Origin: Alphaproteobacteria bacterium
Lineage (GTDB): Bacteria > Pseudomonadota > Alphaproteobacteria > Sphingomonadales > Sphingomonadaceae
Direction: 5' to 3'
Assembly (NCBI GenBank): GCA_016650315.1
Contig: JAENVZ010000182.1
Span: 1-6,803 of the forward strand
DNA length: 6,803 nt
In this document: positions 5,843 to 6,803 of the stretch, piece after piece
How the letters are laid out: the number at the start of each line of letters is the position of its first letter
How positions within the stretch are numbered: the first letter of the stretch is position 1
Notes under the pieces: model-generated
What the model was told of the DNA's origin: nothing
Databases searched by the model: none
The model's input: only the letters and a program-made list of their open reading frames with translations
Position numbers and translations under genes: made by a program

Positions 5843-6345
5843 TTGTCTTTGACCTGAAATGCTATGATCGCGGCCATGTTTTCGAAGGCTGGTTCGGATC
5901 AAGTGCAGAGTATGAAAAACAACGGGCGGAGGGCATGATCTCTTGCCCGATTTGTGGCGACTCTCAGGTACGCAAGGCCGTGATGAGTCCTGCTATCGGA
6001 CCCAAATCCAGCCAACGCCAGTCCGCTTCGCCTTCTCAACCGCTTCCGGCGCAGGATGCGGAAAGCCATGCGGTGTCGCTTAGCAATGCTTCGGCAACGA
6101 CCGAAATGGCGAAAATGCAGGCATTAATCTCTGCGCTTGCAGAGACGCAGGCGCGGATCTTGGAAAAATCCGAATGGGTTGGCCGGACATTCGCTGATCG
6201 CGCGCGCGCCATGCATTATGGGGACGAACCGCACAAGCAAATCCATGGTGAAGTCGCAACCGAGGAAGCCCGCGCTCTATTGGAAGAAGGCGTCGAAGTC
6301 GCGCCCTTGCCGTTGCCAGTCATTCCGCCAGAATTTCAGAACTAG
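5839..6345 (+). CDS. DUF1178 family zinc-ribbon-like protein
   Basis: Protein of unknown function, 168 aa, belonging by its pattern to DUF1178. The N-terminus (MIVFDLKCYDRGHVFEGWF) carries C8 and H13, followed by CPICG with C36 and C39, a layout able to bind one zinc ion. An Ala/Ser/Gln/Pro-rich, probably disordered linker covers about residues 52-85. The conserved C-terminal part has a helical segment (MAKMQALISALAETQARILEKSEWVG) and FADRARAMHYGD, a recurring DUF1178 feature, then a short acidic helix and a Pro-rich tail. It starts inside the amidase stop codon (ATGA), the tightest coupling in the operon. The family role is not known to me; its place after grxC and a NIT1-type amidase suggests a link to thiol or glutathione metabolism, as inference only. 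Confidence 0.88.
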   Translation: MIVFDLKCYDRGHVFEGWFGSSAEYEKQRAEGMISCPICGDSQVRKAVMSPAIGPKSSQRQSASPSQPLPAQDAESHAVSLSNASATTEMAKMQALISALAETQARILEKSEWVGRTFADRARAMHYGDEPHKQIHGEVATEEARALLEEGVEVAPLPLPVIPPEFQN

Positions 6346-6381
6346 GGGCAAGGCTCAGGATGCCGTCCTGTTCCGTTTTCC

Positions 6382-6410
6382 TTGACGCCTGCAATCTTGA
6401 TGCCTATCGC
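6382..6410 (+). promoter_or_regulatory. Probable promoter of tRNA-Arg
   Basis: TTGACG (6382-6387) and TATCGC (6405-6410) are separated by exactly 17 nt, a reasonable sigma-70-type arrangement. Transcription would begin near 6417, about 25 nt before the tRNA. A small AAACC-AGC-GGTTT hairpin with a T-run (6421-6435) lies between; it could be leader structure or a weak terminator for the operon upstream. Confidence 0.5.
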
Positions 6411-6441
6411 AAACCCAAGGAAACCAGCGGTTTTTCAGTGC

Positions 6442-6518
6442 GCGCCCGTAGCTCAGCAGGATAGAGCATCAGATTCCTAATCTGGGGGCCACAGGTTCGA
6501 ATCCTGTCGGGCGCACCA
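6442..6518 (+). tRNA. tRNA-Arg (anticodon CCT)
   Basis: A full cloverleaf can be folded by eye. The acceptor stem GCGCCCG (6442-6448) pairs with CGGGCGC (6508-6514). The D arm is GCTC/GAGC. The anticodon stem TCAGA/TCTGG has one T-G wobble and the loop TTCCTAA places CCT at 6476-6478, reading the arginine codon AGG. The variable region GGGCC is followed by the T arm ACAGG-TTCGAAT-CCTGT. The discriminator base A6515 is followed by an encoded CCA (6516-6518). The reverse-strand ORF across this gene is an artefact. Confidence 0.97.
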
Positions 6519-6596
6519 CCATCATCGATGCTTTCTGCGAATCTGCTAATAACACAGTGGGCCAGTATCGGCGCACAAGGGAAGATGGAATTCACG

Positions 6597-6776
6597 ATGG
6601 CGGAACGATTTGAACGGCATCGGCAACCCTGGACCAGTGATGAGCTTCAGAAATTACACGCCTTGGCAAAAAAGGGCATGCCACTCAAATCGATCGCCAA
6701 GGCGTTGACCCGCAGTGAAGAATCCGTGAAGGACCGCGCGAAAATGGATAAGCTGAGCATTGTCAAATTGCGCTGA
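6597..6776 (+). CDS. Small Myb/SANT-like helix-turn-helix protein
   Basis: Hypothetical protein of about 59 aa, not assigned to a named gene. From ATG 6597 the product begins MAERFERHRQPWTSDEL. It then has the pattern of a three-helix Myb/SANT-like or helix-turn-helix unit: W12 and the helix SDELQKLHALAKKG, LKSIAKALTRS as second helix and turn, then SVKDRAKMDKLSI as a possible recognition helix. The charge is strongly basic, as expected for DNA or RNA binding. Similar proteins with RPWTxxE, IAxxLxRSExxV occur in alphaproteobacteria, from memory. An in-frame ATG at 6585 directly follows AAGGGAAG but is only 2 nt away; GGAA (6587-6590) lies 6 nt before 6597, so 6597 is preferred without certainty. 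It stands alone after the tRNA gene, 27 bases from the window end. Confidence 0.65.
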   Translation: MAERFERHRQPWTSDELQKLHALAKKGMPLKSIAKALTRSEESVKDRAKMDKLSIVKLR

Positions 6777-6803
6777 TCCGTGCTGACCACCCAATATGAT
6801 GCA

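Noticed and set aside
152..6518. Tyrosine recombinase plus tRNA-Arg(CCT) as the two ends of an integrated island
   Set aside because: The recombinase is the housekeeping XerD type next to accA, everything between is core metabolism, and no direct repeat of the tRNA 3' end is seen.
6404..6595. Reverse-strand 63-aa ORF containing DRIRTCGPQIRNLMLYPAEL
   Set aside because: This is the antisense translation of the tRNA-Arg gene, a known kind of spurious protein in databases; the tRNA fold explains the sequence.

Overview
This is an ordinary chromosomal stretch from an alphaproteobacterium, most likely a member of the Sphingomonadaceae (Sphingobium/Sphingomonas type). The evidence is the gene order xerD-accA, the family members present (NDUFAF5-like methyltransferase, ComF, GrxC, NIT1-type amidase, DUF1178), the moderately high GC content, and a REP-like palindrome at the left edge of a kind I recall from sphingomonad intergenic regions. 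The identification rests on recalled protein families, not on a database search.

Layout. Positions 1-151 are non-coding and hold a REP-like hairpin and a second, long imperfect dyad. A forward pair follows, xerD (chromosome dimer resolution) and accA (acetyl-CoA carboxylase, fatty acid synthesis), 11 nt apart. It ends at a hairpin with an A-tract on one side and a T-tract on the other, which should terminate transcription from both directions. From the other side two small Flp-type prepilin genes (52 and about 56 aa) run toward that terminator. The upstream one is divergent from mutT, a Nudix nucleotide-pool sanitiser.

mutT converges on a reverse-strand gene for an NDUFAF5-like (complex I assembly) methyltransferase-fold protein whose SAM-binding glycine motif looks degenerate. 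That gene is divergent from a compact forward operon: comF, grxC, a deaminated-glutathione-amidase-type nitrilase and a DUF1178 zinc-ribbon protein, the last two overlapping by ATGA. Glutaredoxin and the amidase share a glutathione theme, which makes DUF1178 the most interesting unknown here.

The right end carries a tRNA-Arg(CCT) gene with encoded CCA and a plausible promoter, then a very small Myb/SANT-like helix-turn-helix protein. No IS transposase, phage integrase, CRISPR array or toxin-antitoxin pair is visible, and no stretch over 300 bases lacks a gene. I found no clearly new system. The items most worth a second look are the degenerate NDUFAF5-like protein, the glutathione-linked DUF1178 operon, and the isolated Flp pilin pair.
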